NCBI GenBank assembly: GCA_021307315.1 | Contig: JAJSPD010000068.1 | Span: forward strand, 1 to 64,000 | DNA: 64,000 bases | Direction: 5' to 3' | Source of the DNA: Bisporella sp. PMI_857 | Taxonomy: Eukaryota; Ascomycota; Leotiomycetes; Helotiales; Helotiaceae | Shown: one piece after another, positions 23,014 to 33,791 of the stretch | Numbering within the stretch: position 1 is the first letter of the stretch | Layout of the letters: the number at the start of each line of letters is the position of its first letter | Made by a program: the position numbers and the translations under genes | Notes under the pieces: generated by a model | The model's database searches: none | What the model saw: the letters and a program-made list of their open reading frames with translations, nothing else | What the model was told of the DNA's origin: nothing

Positions 23014-25370
23014 AGAAGCGTCGGGGATCTTTTGTGTTGTCGGTAACGGCCTGAGGTAACTGTGGCTCATGAAGTAATGGCAGACGATTCGAATGAAGGG
23101 CCTGTCATTTTTGTGACGGAAAACCTCTCTTCCCAAGTTAATCTCTCGTGTTTTGTCTTGCTCTTGCCTACAAAGTAGTGGAAGACATTTCTCTCAGAGC
23201 CACAGCCGCAAGTCAAACAACTTTTCACTTCATGCCTTGTTCCCTTCTTGCGGCTCATCTAATATCCATTGCATGATTTCTTAACGACTTTCGATATTCG
23301 AAGCACAAGCAATATATTCGATAATTATATAACAAGAACAAATCACCCCAGAAGCTGGCAAAGATGCTAACTTTCTTAACAGACTAGCTGGGGTTTACGT
23401 CCGTAGTTCTGTGCGATATTGCCACGAACCCTCGGTTGCTTCACAACAAAGGCACGTAAGTGACGAGATGATCGTCATGGCCCACCTAGAGCACGTGGTT
23501 TTGGCCGAGGTTGGTTTAGTTTGTCCACGAAGTTATCAGCCCCCTACGTTTCGCTTACTCCCGTACACTCGCTTCCACTTTCTACAGACCTCTCAAGCGA
23601 TCTTCAAACTGAGCGATTAGACTCCGATCCAATCGCACTTCTCAAGCCTTTCTCCGTATCCGGAAATAACAGTTTTAGGGTTCTTCCCACCTAGTCTCAG
23701 TGGGATGATAATTGAGAAGACCTTTTCCACGTTAAATCACACGGCAGTTCGGCCCAACTGATACAGGCAGTTCCAAAGCGTGCTTCAGGCCCGGGACAGA
23801 AAGCCCCAATAATCGGGAGTAGTTTAATGGTAGCCACAGCATAGAGCGATAGCATCCTAGAAAGAGGCAAAACCACATAAATGCGATATCTTTTGCGGGA
23901 TAGTATACATTTAATCTTGCGTAGTATAATTGACGTGAATAAGATAAGCAAAATAAAACGCTTTTAAAACGAAGTAAAATGTTGTCATTTTTACGATGTG
24001 GCATTCGCTCATCGGGCCAATAATAATTGGCAAGTGTTCAAACATATAACAAAGTTATATATATAGCAATCAACTATGCAAGGCGAAAGTCTTTATTGTA
24101 CATGTGACTACACAACAAAACTGCAAGACCTTCAATAATATTTTAATTCAACTCGTGTAATTTTTTTACAATCATGAGTAAAAAAGCCTTTCTTCACACG
24201 CTCTCTTACTGAAATTTTCATATCGGCTTGTTTAATTACTATGTATCTCCACCTACACTTAATTTATTCTTTATACTTGCAACATTTTCAAACCCTATTT
24301 TGACTTAAATCGAAGGTAAAATACGAACTAAGCATTTGCTCCTTATCGTAAACGCCATTTCAAACATTCCGGTTATCATAAGGCTGGAATTGGCATAAGA
24401 GATCTGCGAGCCAGAGGTATGGTCGGCTGGTGTTGCCGGCTTTTCAGCCACAACGTAGCTGATATAAGTCCCTGATGTGAGGCAAAAAGGGCGGCTTCGG
24501 TATAGTGGTCATCGGTGGAGGCCTCATCCTCTTCCATCGCGCATGACGGCGACGCGGCCACCTCAGAACAGAGGACTACCATCAAAACGGGTATTAAAAT
24601 CATCTTACGTACGATTACCCGGCTCAGAGGCAGACCCTCGATTATATCGACTTGGAACCGGTGACTAGCCGTACGATAGGACAACTCTAGGCAGTGTGGT
24701 GAATAGTGTGGCTGCATACAATACAGGCTCTGTAATATAATACAAGTAAAGTTCATTACAATATAGTGACTTTATTCCGTACTTACTTGGGGGGGAAATA
24801 CAGGTATAGTATAATACGGCTGTGTTGGCGTATACGGTTTGTGTACGCTTGTATTTATAAAATTGGCAAGCCTCAATTCAGGCAAACATCTGATCTCCAG
24901 ACCCGCTTAAATACTTTTAAGACTATACAAGCTATATCTATTAGCAGCCTCTAGCCTAGCAAAGCTATAATCGTACGGGCTCCATACAATTAAGGCTTTG
25001 CCTCAGCGCTTTTGAACAAGGCCGCTTTCAATATTTTTGGGGCTACTGTACTGCCGAGAGAGTGATGCAAAGATAAGCTAACTCTCTCCAGATTATACAC
25101 ACAAAGAGACGAGCATGATACAAGGCCATGGCCATGGAGGTGGACGGAAGAATATTGCATTGCACGGAGATGCTAAACAAATACGTGAAGCATGTCCCAT
25201 TCAGGAATTGTGTAGGCAGATTAAGAAAACACATTAAAGAGTTGGAAGAAGTATTGAATCAGCGGGCTCCTTAAACGATCAAAAGTGTTACGCGGCTTTG
25301 AATGTCCAAATGCCAAATGTTGAATTTGACACCATTTGCAAGGGCAAAGCCCCCCCTCAACTAGTCGCAT
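23014..25370. other. Gene-poor AT-rich stretch
   Basis: The part 23900-24360 is strongly AT-rich, as in RIP-mutated repeats, but shows no recognisable element. Overlapping frames at 23697-24004 are not convincing. The only candidate gene is listed separately at 24376-24603. Confidence 0.45.
24376..24603 (-). CDS. Possible very small secreted protein
   Basis: 75-codon ATG frame starting MILIPVLMVVLCSEVAASPSCAM, a good signal peptide, followed by an acidic stretch. After about residue 45 a second frame (SYVVAEKPATPADHTSGS) looks at least as protein-like, so an intron or frameshift may be hidden. No splice pair settles it. Confidence 0.25.
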   Translation of the reverse strand: MILIPVLMVVLCSEVAASPSCAMEEDEASTDDHYTEAALFASHQGLISATLWLKSRQHQPTIPLARRSLMPIPAL

Positions 25371-25975
25371 TTAACATCCAACCGCATTTTCATCCGAGGT
25401 TGCGGAGGGACATCTAGGCAGAGCATTGGATCCAGCTATGGGATGTTGTTAGCGCTTATCTGGAATAACGAGGTGGGATGAAGGCGTACTTGAGCGGCAG
25501 TTGTCGTCAGTGTAATAGCCCGGAACGTAGCATCCTGCTTCATTATACTTGGAGGTGAGGTACCAGGCGCTGTCCTAAAGGTTAGCTGTATGCACCGTGT
25601 AGTATGGTGTGAGACAACATACGTGATGCCATGCACATTCTCACATCTAGCGTAGCATGCGAAGTGGATGTTTTTCGTGTCCCCGGGGATGTGTTTGATG
25701 ACATAGTTCCCATCGCTTTCGTGGCCGTGGGTGGGGTAGTTCCAGCAATCTACTGTTGTGACTACGTGAACGATGTCACAGACTGCTCTTTTGTGTATTC
25801 TGGCTGATTCAGCTTCGGCATCACGAACTGCGATGCGAGATCGAGCGGGAGTCCGCTGGTGCCATTTATCGGCGGCGGCAATGGCCTCGCGGGGAGCCTC
25901 GCGAGCCCCTTGAAGAGGTGTGCTGAGTACGGCGAGGGGAAGCAGGGCGGTTACGATGACGCTGAAGAACTTCAT
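25371..25975 (-). CDS. Small secreted cysteine-containing protein
   Basis: Three exons (25975-25637, 25574-25490, 25435-25371) give 162 aa. Residues 1-19 (MKFFSVIVTALLPLAVLST) form a signal peptide. A propeptide follows, ending HKR, a Kex2 site, before AVCDIVHVVTTVDCWNYP. The second exon reads DSAWYLTSKYNEAGCY and YYTDDNCRS; the third ends ENAVGC. About eight Cys lie in the mature part, suggesting disulfides. Intron 2 (GTACGC...ATAG) is clear. The first donor is not: the strong GTATGT at 25622 is in the wrong phase, while GTGCAT (25636, used here) and GTTGTC (25618) keep the frame. It is an effector-like or wall protein by size; function unknown. Confidence 0.65.
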
Positions 25976-27643
25976 GTTGTCAATTGGGGGTGGCTGCGAG
26001 CGAAATTATTGTTGATGATGGGTGAGGATGGAGCTGGAAGAAGCTGAGGCGATGGTTGAGCAGAAATCCAGTTTCCTAGGAAAGGGTGATAGTTTATCTA
26101 ATGTTTGTGCTCAAGCAGGTCTTACCCAAGGCAAGGTCATGGACGTGTCAATGAATGCGCATGCCCCATTAGTGCATATTCCTGCAGAGGGTCATCGGAT
26201 GAATGTGTCATATTATTCTACTGTCTGCGCCTGGTTGCTGGGCAATTTGGGCTCTGTTTAATCTTTTAGGGGCAGATCTAGACTTGACGACTTGGGGGTT
26301 GAGCCCAGGCTTGCAGAAGATCTAGGATACACCAAGGCATGCCGAGAAAGGTTGAACGTAGGAACCGTTACGTACAATAGAGGCCGTGAACACCACTTGG
26401 AGGGAACTCACCCTCGGACATGGGAATGAGACTTCTTGTTCCCGATCCGTCTAGCTACATGGCAATCTGAAGCTTTCCCAGGCGGCATTAAGAGGATAAA
26501 TACCGTGTCATAGCAACGCTGGGGATGGAGGTACGAGATGGAGTTATTTTCGCTAGTCAAGCTGAGAAGCTACAAGGCAAGGAGAAAATACCCAGTTGGA
26601 TGCGACACTTCTACAAATGCTGGACTGCGGCGTAGATGACTACGGGGAGTGCAATGAATGCGAAGCTGAAAAGAAAAAGAGTTCTTATGGCGTAAATGGA
26701 GAAGCAGAGGGTACATCCAAATGCAACATGCTGCAAGGAATCTGATGTCCCAGATTAAGGCTGAAGCCAAGGGTAGGAAGTATGGGGGCTGCGGCCGATA
26801 TTCTGCCCGGCTTGGCATTATTCTCGAATTGAGCTGGTTTGGCTCCTTGGTCGACGTTCTGCAACGAGCAGACGTTAGGTCGAGGTACAGAGGGGCCTAA
26901 ATGAAGTTATTGCAGGGTAGAAAGCGAAGAGCTTAAAAGAACCTCCAAACATCCACCAGGTGAACACGCCATTTTGCTTTTGCCATCTTGGATTCCGATC
27001 TCTAAATACGCCAAGGGCTTATGTAGGATTTACCGGGCATTCCCCGCACTTGGAAGGTGTTACTACAGATCGTCGGCTCTCCGGGGCTAAAATAAATGCG
27101 TCCAATCGAGGCAATTCCAGTGAGCCGGATCCTAGATGATAGTGGGTGGTGAGGCTGAACACTGATTTGTAGGAGCGGCCCATGAAGAGTTGTTTTCCAC
27201 GCTGCCATTCGTCGGAGGCTCTGAAAGCGGCTGATGGACGTTGGGGACCAGTGGACATAAGGAGGCTGCAATCAGTCGGAATTAACCAAGGGAGATATCC
27301 TTTGCCAGCTTTCTACTATCGATGATCTTTTTTACAGGGCACGCATGCAAATTTCCAGGATAATCCTTGCGTTGTGATTTCAATGCCACTAATTGCATAT
27401 ATTTACGGCTAGTTATTCGGGAGATCAAGTGAGTTTTTGGAACCATCGCCGACAATTTAGCTCTGGATTTATCCGGTCCGCTTTTGCGGCTGTGAAACTA
27501 TGCGACCTAGGACGTTAAGTTTGTTTCTGCGCTTTTACAAGCATTGTAACAGAAATATGTATTAAAGGTACCTTAGGTTTGATATCTGGATTTTATAACT
27601 AATGTAGTTTACAAGGGAGTTGGCAACACAGGCAAATTGGCCC
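25976..27643. other. Intergenic stretch holding a doubtful minus-strand spliced gene (26570-27258)
   Basis: On the minus strand, ATG at 27258 opens 75 codons (MSTGPQRPSAAFRASDEW...). Joining 27258-27034, 26976-26943, 26896-26715 and 26665-26570 gives 178 aa in frame with GT-AG introns, including RPNVCSLQNVDQGAKPAQF and a hydrophobic AAAPILPTLGFSLNL. But a second frame over 27002-27150 (PGEPTICSNTFQVRGMP) and a third near 26600-26730 (a membrane-like stretch) look equally coding. It may be a decayed gene. The remainder of the interval shows nothing. Confidence 0.3.
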
Positions 27644-28370
27644 TTATAGTGTCTGTAATAGCTGCTTGCAGGTGGGAGAAACCAGAAGGGGATCTGGAAA
27701 CCCTTGACCAGCTAGCTTGGATCGCATGTTGCAGATCTCTGGCCGCTTCCTCGACAAAACCGTGCATTGTTCGAGATCGCTTCGAATTTGTTGTAAATAT
27801 GCAGTGCTCTCAGCCTTAGCAAGGGGGCCGACCTCAGACACCAGGAAGTGGATGTAGGACGCTAGGCTGAAATGGCCATCAAGGGCCTGCTCATCGAAAT
27901 CGTCGTCATTCCTGTGGGTGATAGAACCGAAGTCGAATAGCTCGAGTTGATACTTATGATCTACCCTTATCTAGCGAATCGCTATGCCTGCGTGTGTGTA
28001 TCCGAGATCTTCGATCTATGCCAACGCACCGCGGAGCTGTAGAGTCCATCTTATGAGCGTATCTTTCACAAGCGTATGGGTATGGATACGGGAGTCAGTT
28101 AGATGGAGACCACCGATTGAAACACTATCGGCTGTATCTTCCAAAACCGCTCCTCAATTCTTGTGGTATTGGTGTTTATCTTCTCTCCATTCTTGCCGAT
28201 TAATTGGTTGCTTTTCTTTGGATTGCAGCCGGGTTATGAACTAATTCGGGAACCCGCTCTCAATACCTTACAGAGACAAGCGATATTCTCGGTTGTGAGA
28301 TTCAGTGCACCAGCTTCTTCGAAAAGGTGCTTTTTCGTCCATAGCCTACTGGTCGGAGTACACTTGTCAT
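27644..28370 (-). pseudogene. Broken protein-kinase-like gene
   Basis: One minus-strand frame reads GAVLEDTADSVSIGG, DTLIRWTLQLRGALA, IEDLGYTHAGIAIR and HKYQLELFDFGSITHRND, then a C-terminal helical part to the stop at 27644. This is the layout of a kinase C-lobe: alpha-E helix, a catalytic loop decayed from HxD to HAG, and DFG. Two in-frame TAG codons at 28016-28018 and 27971-27973 interrupt the catalytic loop. Further up the frame is lost, though TSVLRPVGYGRKSTF near 28330-28370 may be an N-lobe remnant. The catalytic Asp is replaced and the frame is broken, so it cannot make an active kinase. Confidence 0.7.
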
Positions 28371-29405
28371 AGTATTGTCATTCTCTGGTTGGGGGAGATT
28401 GGTTCAACGACCAGAATCATGTTCCAGATCAGTCACGGTCTAAAGCACGTCAAGGTTAGGCTCATGACAGCGAATTAATTGCACTACCCGCCCTCATCTA
28501 TGCCTGGTCCCGTACTTTAACGTAGCCGCATAACGGTCTTGGGAGTATCATAGGCACAGACAGAATGTATTCAGCAAGAAGCAGGTGTTGCTTCGCGATG
28601 TCACATGCGTCTACAAGTGGAGCGGCCTGTGAAACTCAAGGGGGGTCTTGGCAATAGTGTTCAAGCCTAATTCTTGTGCTTAAGCATGACTTCATGACTT
28701 CTGAGATTGAAGGAGTTCTAATAGAGCAAAAAGCTAAATTGACATGCCAAACCTCTTCCTCCCCCACAATCAAATACCCTTGTGGCTGCAGTTGCTTGAT
28801 AAAGATGTTGAGGGAGTGGGTGGATAGGGATGCTACATTATGGTCTTTCACGTCCTTCATTGCCCCACCCGCCCCCAGGAACGTGGTCAGCCTTCGCTAA
28901 TGGTTTTGACATGCGGGCATTGTGGATGGTCGCCGTGCTCCAAGCTTTGTGGGGGGTGCCGAAGATCGTGACCAAAAGTTTGGATGGAGCTACTTTTCTC
29001 AGCTACAGGGTTCGGACTCCGTATTCGAAATATGAGGGTAGATAATCAATTAAAGATAGAGAGAGCGACTATGGAGAAATAAGTAGCAGCTCCCTCGCAG
29101 TTTTTATCGCAAACGAATTTTTAAAGTTTCCGACTTTTCAAATATGCAAGGCTTTGGCCAATGCATAGGAGAACGTTCAAAGAAGATAGAGGGTTGCGAC
29201 TCATTCCTTGTTCCCTGAAGTTCGGTTAAAACGCGGGGAGACCAGAGATGGTTCCCAAGTCGGTTTATTTCGAGTAGCTCTCGAGCCTGTAGATAAATGA
29301 AAATTACCCCCTGGTACAGTACATTCTTGAAACATTCTTATCCGTCGTCAGTGCCAATAGCTCCCCAGTGGATAGAATGCTCATGGTCATATTTGGGGGA
29401 GCTTT
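28371..29405. other. Intergenic, no supported gene
   Basis: A 74-codon ATG frame on the minus strand (28636-28860, MKDVKDHNVASLSTHSLNIF...) could be debris of the kinase locus, but nothing identifies it. The right end is the 3' flank of the Clr5 gene. Confidence 0.4.
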
Positions 29406-32040
29406 TCAGTATCCAGCATCTGGCATGGGAATGAACTTAGACCGTTTCCAATCCTCCAAGTTCGAGAAGTAGAAAGCCGAAGCCTCTGCCACACGAACGC
29501 AACCTGGATCCGATGCCTTGACAAATCTTCCACACTTGCAGAACTTACTCATCATGAAATCTTCCACGAGAGGCATATTCAAAGTTCCAGATCCCTCACT
29601 CAATCCTTTCAATACAGAGCGTATGCTGAAGTTGTCTGAGATCCAGGGAGCCCCTTCTTCGATACGGCGGTAGGTCAAAAGTTCTGTTTGAATAGCAGCC
29701 CAGAGAGTACCTAGAAGTTTGCTTTTGCCATAAAAATTGACGATTTCTCCATCTCCGAAATATTCAGATGGATCGTGCTCACATCTCTCCACTGAATCGT
29801 TTCGTGGCTCCCGCTGCACAAATCGTAAGATTTCAAGAAAAGTGTCCCATCCCAGTCGAGCCTCAGCCGTCCAGCCAGAAGTGAATACATGCGGCAGTTG
29901 ATCTGCGAGTTCCACTGGATCAAAAGGAGTGTGACTACACAGGCCCTCTTCATCACCACCCAGAAGAGCAGTGACGGATATTTCGGTCTTTTGCAATGGA
30001 TCCGCTCCATAAACCAACAGGCAAACCAAACATGCTAAAATCCCGAACAGGTTCTCACCCTCGCAACCGCTTCGAGCAAGATAGAAAGCCACAAGAACGA
30101 GAGAGTGAAGTGGGAGAAGTGTTAATTTCTGGCTGCAATTCCTGCACCGCTTCGTGAAGAGTCCACTTGGGGTGTTGATATCCAGGGCGAAAAATGGAGA
30201 AAAGATTGTCACAATTGAGTGGCATATGGCCTGCGTAGATGTGTGACAGAACATGTGTTTCCACGAGATTGGAATGACGGGCTGGCCACCGGAAAGGAGT
30301 GAGCGTACACAATGCGAATCTGCGTCCCAGCGTCCACACACGTCAACTTCTTCCCCTGGGAAGCGTTTAACTTTTCTCTGGCTGTCATCTATGGTTCCAG
30401 GGGTACAGTTGGTATGTGCTTTCAAAATGTTGATGAAAAGATTATCTAGAACAGTGTACCCGAGGTCATTGACATAAAGATTTTTGATCAAATGACGACC
30501 AGTGAAATTGTGTATAATGACGTCCAACACGTTGCAGCAGGCTCCGGCTCCGTCCAAATAGCTCGTTGCGAGATGAAACGGATGTATCCTAGCAAGGTTC
30601 AGATCTTTCAACAACTGCCGGCTCTCCATGATGATACCGGAAAGGAGATCCGCGTTTCGAGCCATGATAGCAAAGCTGATGGCCTCTTCAAGAAGCTCGG
30701 CAGGGGAGCGGCGTGCTGCCTTGATAAGTTGGCCAGCCGAAAATGGCAGGTCTTTCACATCGATATTGCTAAAGCTATTTGATTGTAAAGCTTCTTGGAG
30801 ATGTTCGACCAAGTCCTGGCTAGCTGCGTTGCCTAGCCACGGAGACCAACTGTCAGGATCGCCTAGATCAAGATCTTCCTGCCCATCTTCGAGAGACTCT
30901 AGGGACTCCTCGTAATGAATATTATGGTCTCCAAGGTGTATGCTCCAGCGACAGAGCGAAAGTGGCTCGTTGGGATCTTGTTTAAATCCCGACTCATCTG
31001 AAATATCTATACCGGACATAACAACGTCGCAAGGTATCCCGACAGAGGCGGCAGGCGTATTAGGAGAGGTACTGGCATCTTGAAATTCTGAGAAACCAAG
31101 GAGACCTGGGGACCAATGTCTTGGGCCCATTCCCCAGTGTTTGGCTGTAGTAAATGAGTACAGCCAGAATTGATAAAGCCAGGTAGTTGAAATTCTGTAA
31201 TATAGTCAGACTCACGAAGAGAGGGGAATAATACACCATAACCTTACTTTCTCTCATGTATCGGCATGTCTTTCATGAAATCAATATTCATTCCCTGTAT
31301 GAGAAACTTCGTTCTGTCGCTGTAGCTTTTGTCTCGTATAGCTACTGTGGTCGGGGTTGGAGCATTTCTTGGTGATGGCCTGCTAGCCATGTCATTGCGA
31401 GGACTGAGTACTGATAAGTCGCTAGGCGTTGATGCGCTCACCCCAAAGGGTGATGAAGCATTCGTATCGAGGGCGGAAGACGTGTTGTACGCTTTATACG
31501 GTAGATTCCAATATGTGAAGCTATGTCGACAAATCTTGTTAGAACCAAAACTCTTCTCGTTTTGATGGTGCACTTACACATTACTTCTGAGTTGCAAGTC
31601 TTGTTCTAACTTAGCCTGGGTACCCATATATCGCCTCAGTCGCTTCTTAGGAACCTCTCTGCCATTGTATCTCACGCCACCAACTTCTGTGCCATCGCGA
31701 GTTCTTTTCCCAATTGCTTTGATAGCTTGCTCTTTCTTCAATGACGAAATATTTTTTGAAATACCCCATTTGCTAAGGTGGTATTTGTACTGCCGAACGC
31801 TGAAAGACTTAGTTCCAAGAACGCTGCAGGCCTAGATAATGTAGAGAACGAAAGATTGGGGTCTTGCCTTGCATCAAATTTGTAATTGGTTTTCATGTGC
31901 TCCGCGGTTACTTCGACAGTATTTCCGTCATCAAGGTGGAATCTTATGATCGTGGCCTTGTGACAATCCCATCTTTTTGCAAAGGGAACACTGGAGAAAT
32001 ACGGATCGGCATTTTGCGAGCCATCAACAATAGTGGTCAT
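29406..32040 (-). CDS. Clr5-domain protein, 818 aa
   Basis: Four exons: 32040-31868, 31799-31578, 31520-31248, 31194-29406 (2457 nt). The N-terminal Clr5 domain is plain once spliced: AKRWDCHKATIIRFHLDDGN, MKTNYKFDASVRQYKYHLSKW, GISKN. The first intron (68 nt, 31800-31867) must begin with GC: the donor is AAG|GCAAGA with a CTTTCAG acceptor and no GT alternative. The other two introns are ordinary (GTAAGT/CATAG and GTAAGG/TACAG). A basic stretch and a Ser/Pro-rich linker follow the domain. The long C-terminal part opens with CRWSIHLGDHNIHYEES and PWLGNAASQDLVEHLQEAL, is helical, and ends in a possible metal site FCKCGRF. Clr5 is a short helix-turn-helix-like domain named from fission yeast silencing; the rest is unknown. 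A nuclear role is inferred. Confidence 0.85.
31800..31867 (-). other. GC-AG intron in the Clr5 gene
   Basis: Minus-strand donor AAG|GCAAGA, branch AACTAAG, acceptor TTTCAG. It joins ...KFDA to SVRQYKYHL, which restores the Clr5 domain exactly. No GT donor nearby keeps the frame. Confidence 0.8.
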
Positions 32041-33477
32041 AATGTCTTCGAAGTTGCGGCATTCAATGCAGAGAGAAGATGATATCGATCATGTCGGATA
32101 CGTAGTGTGAGGAAATAGGCGATGGAAGAGAGGAGCCTTCTTAAGCACGTTTGGGGAATGAATAGGCAAGGCTGTGTATGAATTCTTCTTTGGCCTCAAC
32201 TATGCAAGGTCTGCTACATTGCGGCTACAGGCGATGCGAGTTGTCTCCACATTCCTTTTTCATGCATGACAGCATCCCGTTGTGCATGGCGGTGAGCATC
32301 AGCATCGAGTTCACCGGACTGAATCAAACGGTTGATGTCGGTCAGTGGATGCCAACTGGCAGGGCTGCCTAATTGTCGCCTATGAGCTGCATTGTGGCTT
32401 ACTTGGGACCTCGTTTTGCAGCCCCTGGTCCATGTAACCCGCATAAAACAAAGGGACAATAGCGAATTGGGGACTTTGAAATGCGCTCACTTGGCCTAGA
32501 GGATCGGTGTTGCCATATTCTGTCGTGCACATCACATGTGGTGCGGCCAGGTCCTAAAAATGCCGGACACAAAAGTACACTCTCCAATCAGTGCGACCCA
32601 ATTTTCGCGAAACTTCTCCCAATGAAAAGTTGAGGCTGAATTTGTAATGAGATATAGCAGACCCTTGTTCAACAAAAGGACAATCTCGAATTACAGACAA
32701 TTTCCATAGATAGCCTAGCATGAAGCCGGCACCGATTGATAGATCATGATCCTCCTCGGAACAAACTTCTTGAATGCCTCCAACCATGCAAAGCCACTTC
32801 AATTTTCTCTAATCTGGTCGGCGAACAAAGGGACACTGATCAATGAGAGGAAATAAGTCCGCTAGCATATCCTCAAGTAAAGGTCGCCAGCTGGTTTGTT
32901 CCGCTAGCAACCCACGCTAATGCTGTAAATTCCAGCATATTCCGGCATTTTTGCTGATGGATACTTCAAAAGATTAATTGGAAACCCCTACTATTGTGCC
33001 TGATGACGATGCAGTGTCTCTTCACGACGGCTGGCAATGGATAGGAAAACTTTCTTTAGTGAGTGGCAGACGAACCTTATGAGTATTTTGCCTGCTTTCA
33101 TCATATCTAGTATAGACAGTAAAAGTTTTGTATCCCTATAAGAACTGGTCTTCCTCTCCTTCTGTTTACTGCTCGAATTACATACAGTATCCTTCACTTT
33201 ATCCTTATCCCATACTTAACTTCCATCAAAGCCTAACCGCTCTACCGATATTACATAAGATCGCTTTGCCTATATCCATCCTGCCACGACTTCTTGAACA
33301 CTTCAATCGAAATGCCACTGGTGTTCACAGCTAACAGCTATCATTAACACTCGGTATCTTTTTTCTTCGCTTTATGCTGGACCTTTCCTTAAATCCCACC
33401 GCATCCAATCCACCTTTGGACCACCGGAACTCAATCTCGTCACAATTCAAGACCGAGATCCCCATTTAGCTTCCGAG
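32041..33477. other. Intergenic, no supported gene
   Basis: Short frames on both strands (62-82 codons, 32214-32802) have no features. The left end is the promoter side of the Clr5 gene and the right end leads into the small gene at 33478. Confidence 0.45.
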
Positions 33478-33791
33478 ATGGCAAAGAAGTCCAGCAAGAA
33501 AGAGAGTAAAGCTGGCTACCCTGACGCTCAAAAGTACTTTGTCGCTTTCCCTCTCCGGGATTAAATGGCCGAGGGTCCTTTTCCTGGAGAAAACTACTGA
33601 CATTCATTGTTAGGTCATCCCGCACCTCTTCCTCAAACACATACCTCAACCCTCCCTCCTCCCACGCCAACTCCTCAGTAAGCTCCTCATCGACTCGCTA
33701 CTCAGACGGAAAGAAGTCATGCCAAAAACAACTTCAAGACCACAAGCATGACCTTCAAGGCATAGGCGCACAGTTCGTTGGCACCTCCTAA
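33478..33791 (+). CDS. Tiny Ser-rich basic protein, 77 aa
   Basis: Two exons, 33478-33533 and 33614-33791, joined by an 80-nt intron (GTACTT...TTGTTAG), total 234 nt. The product begins MAKKSSKKESKAGYPDAQK, continues SSRTSSSNTYLNPPSSHAN and a Ser run, and ends GKKSCQKQLQDHKHDLQGIG then AQFVGTS. It has no signal peptide or membrane segment. The second exon is open in this frame only after splicing, and the splice phase fits. No known domain is seen. It may be a small nuclear or cytosolic protein; confidence is limited by length. Confidence 0.5.
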
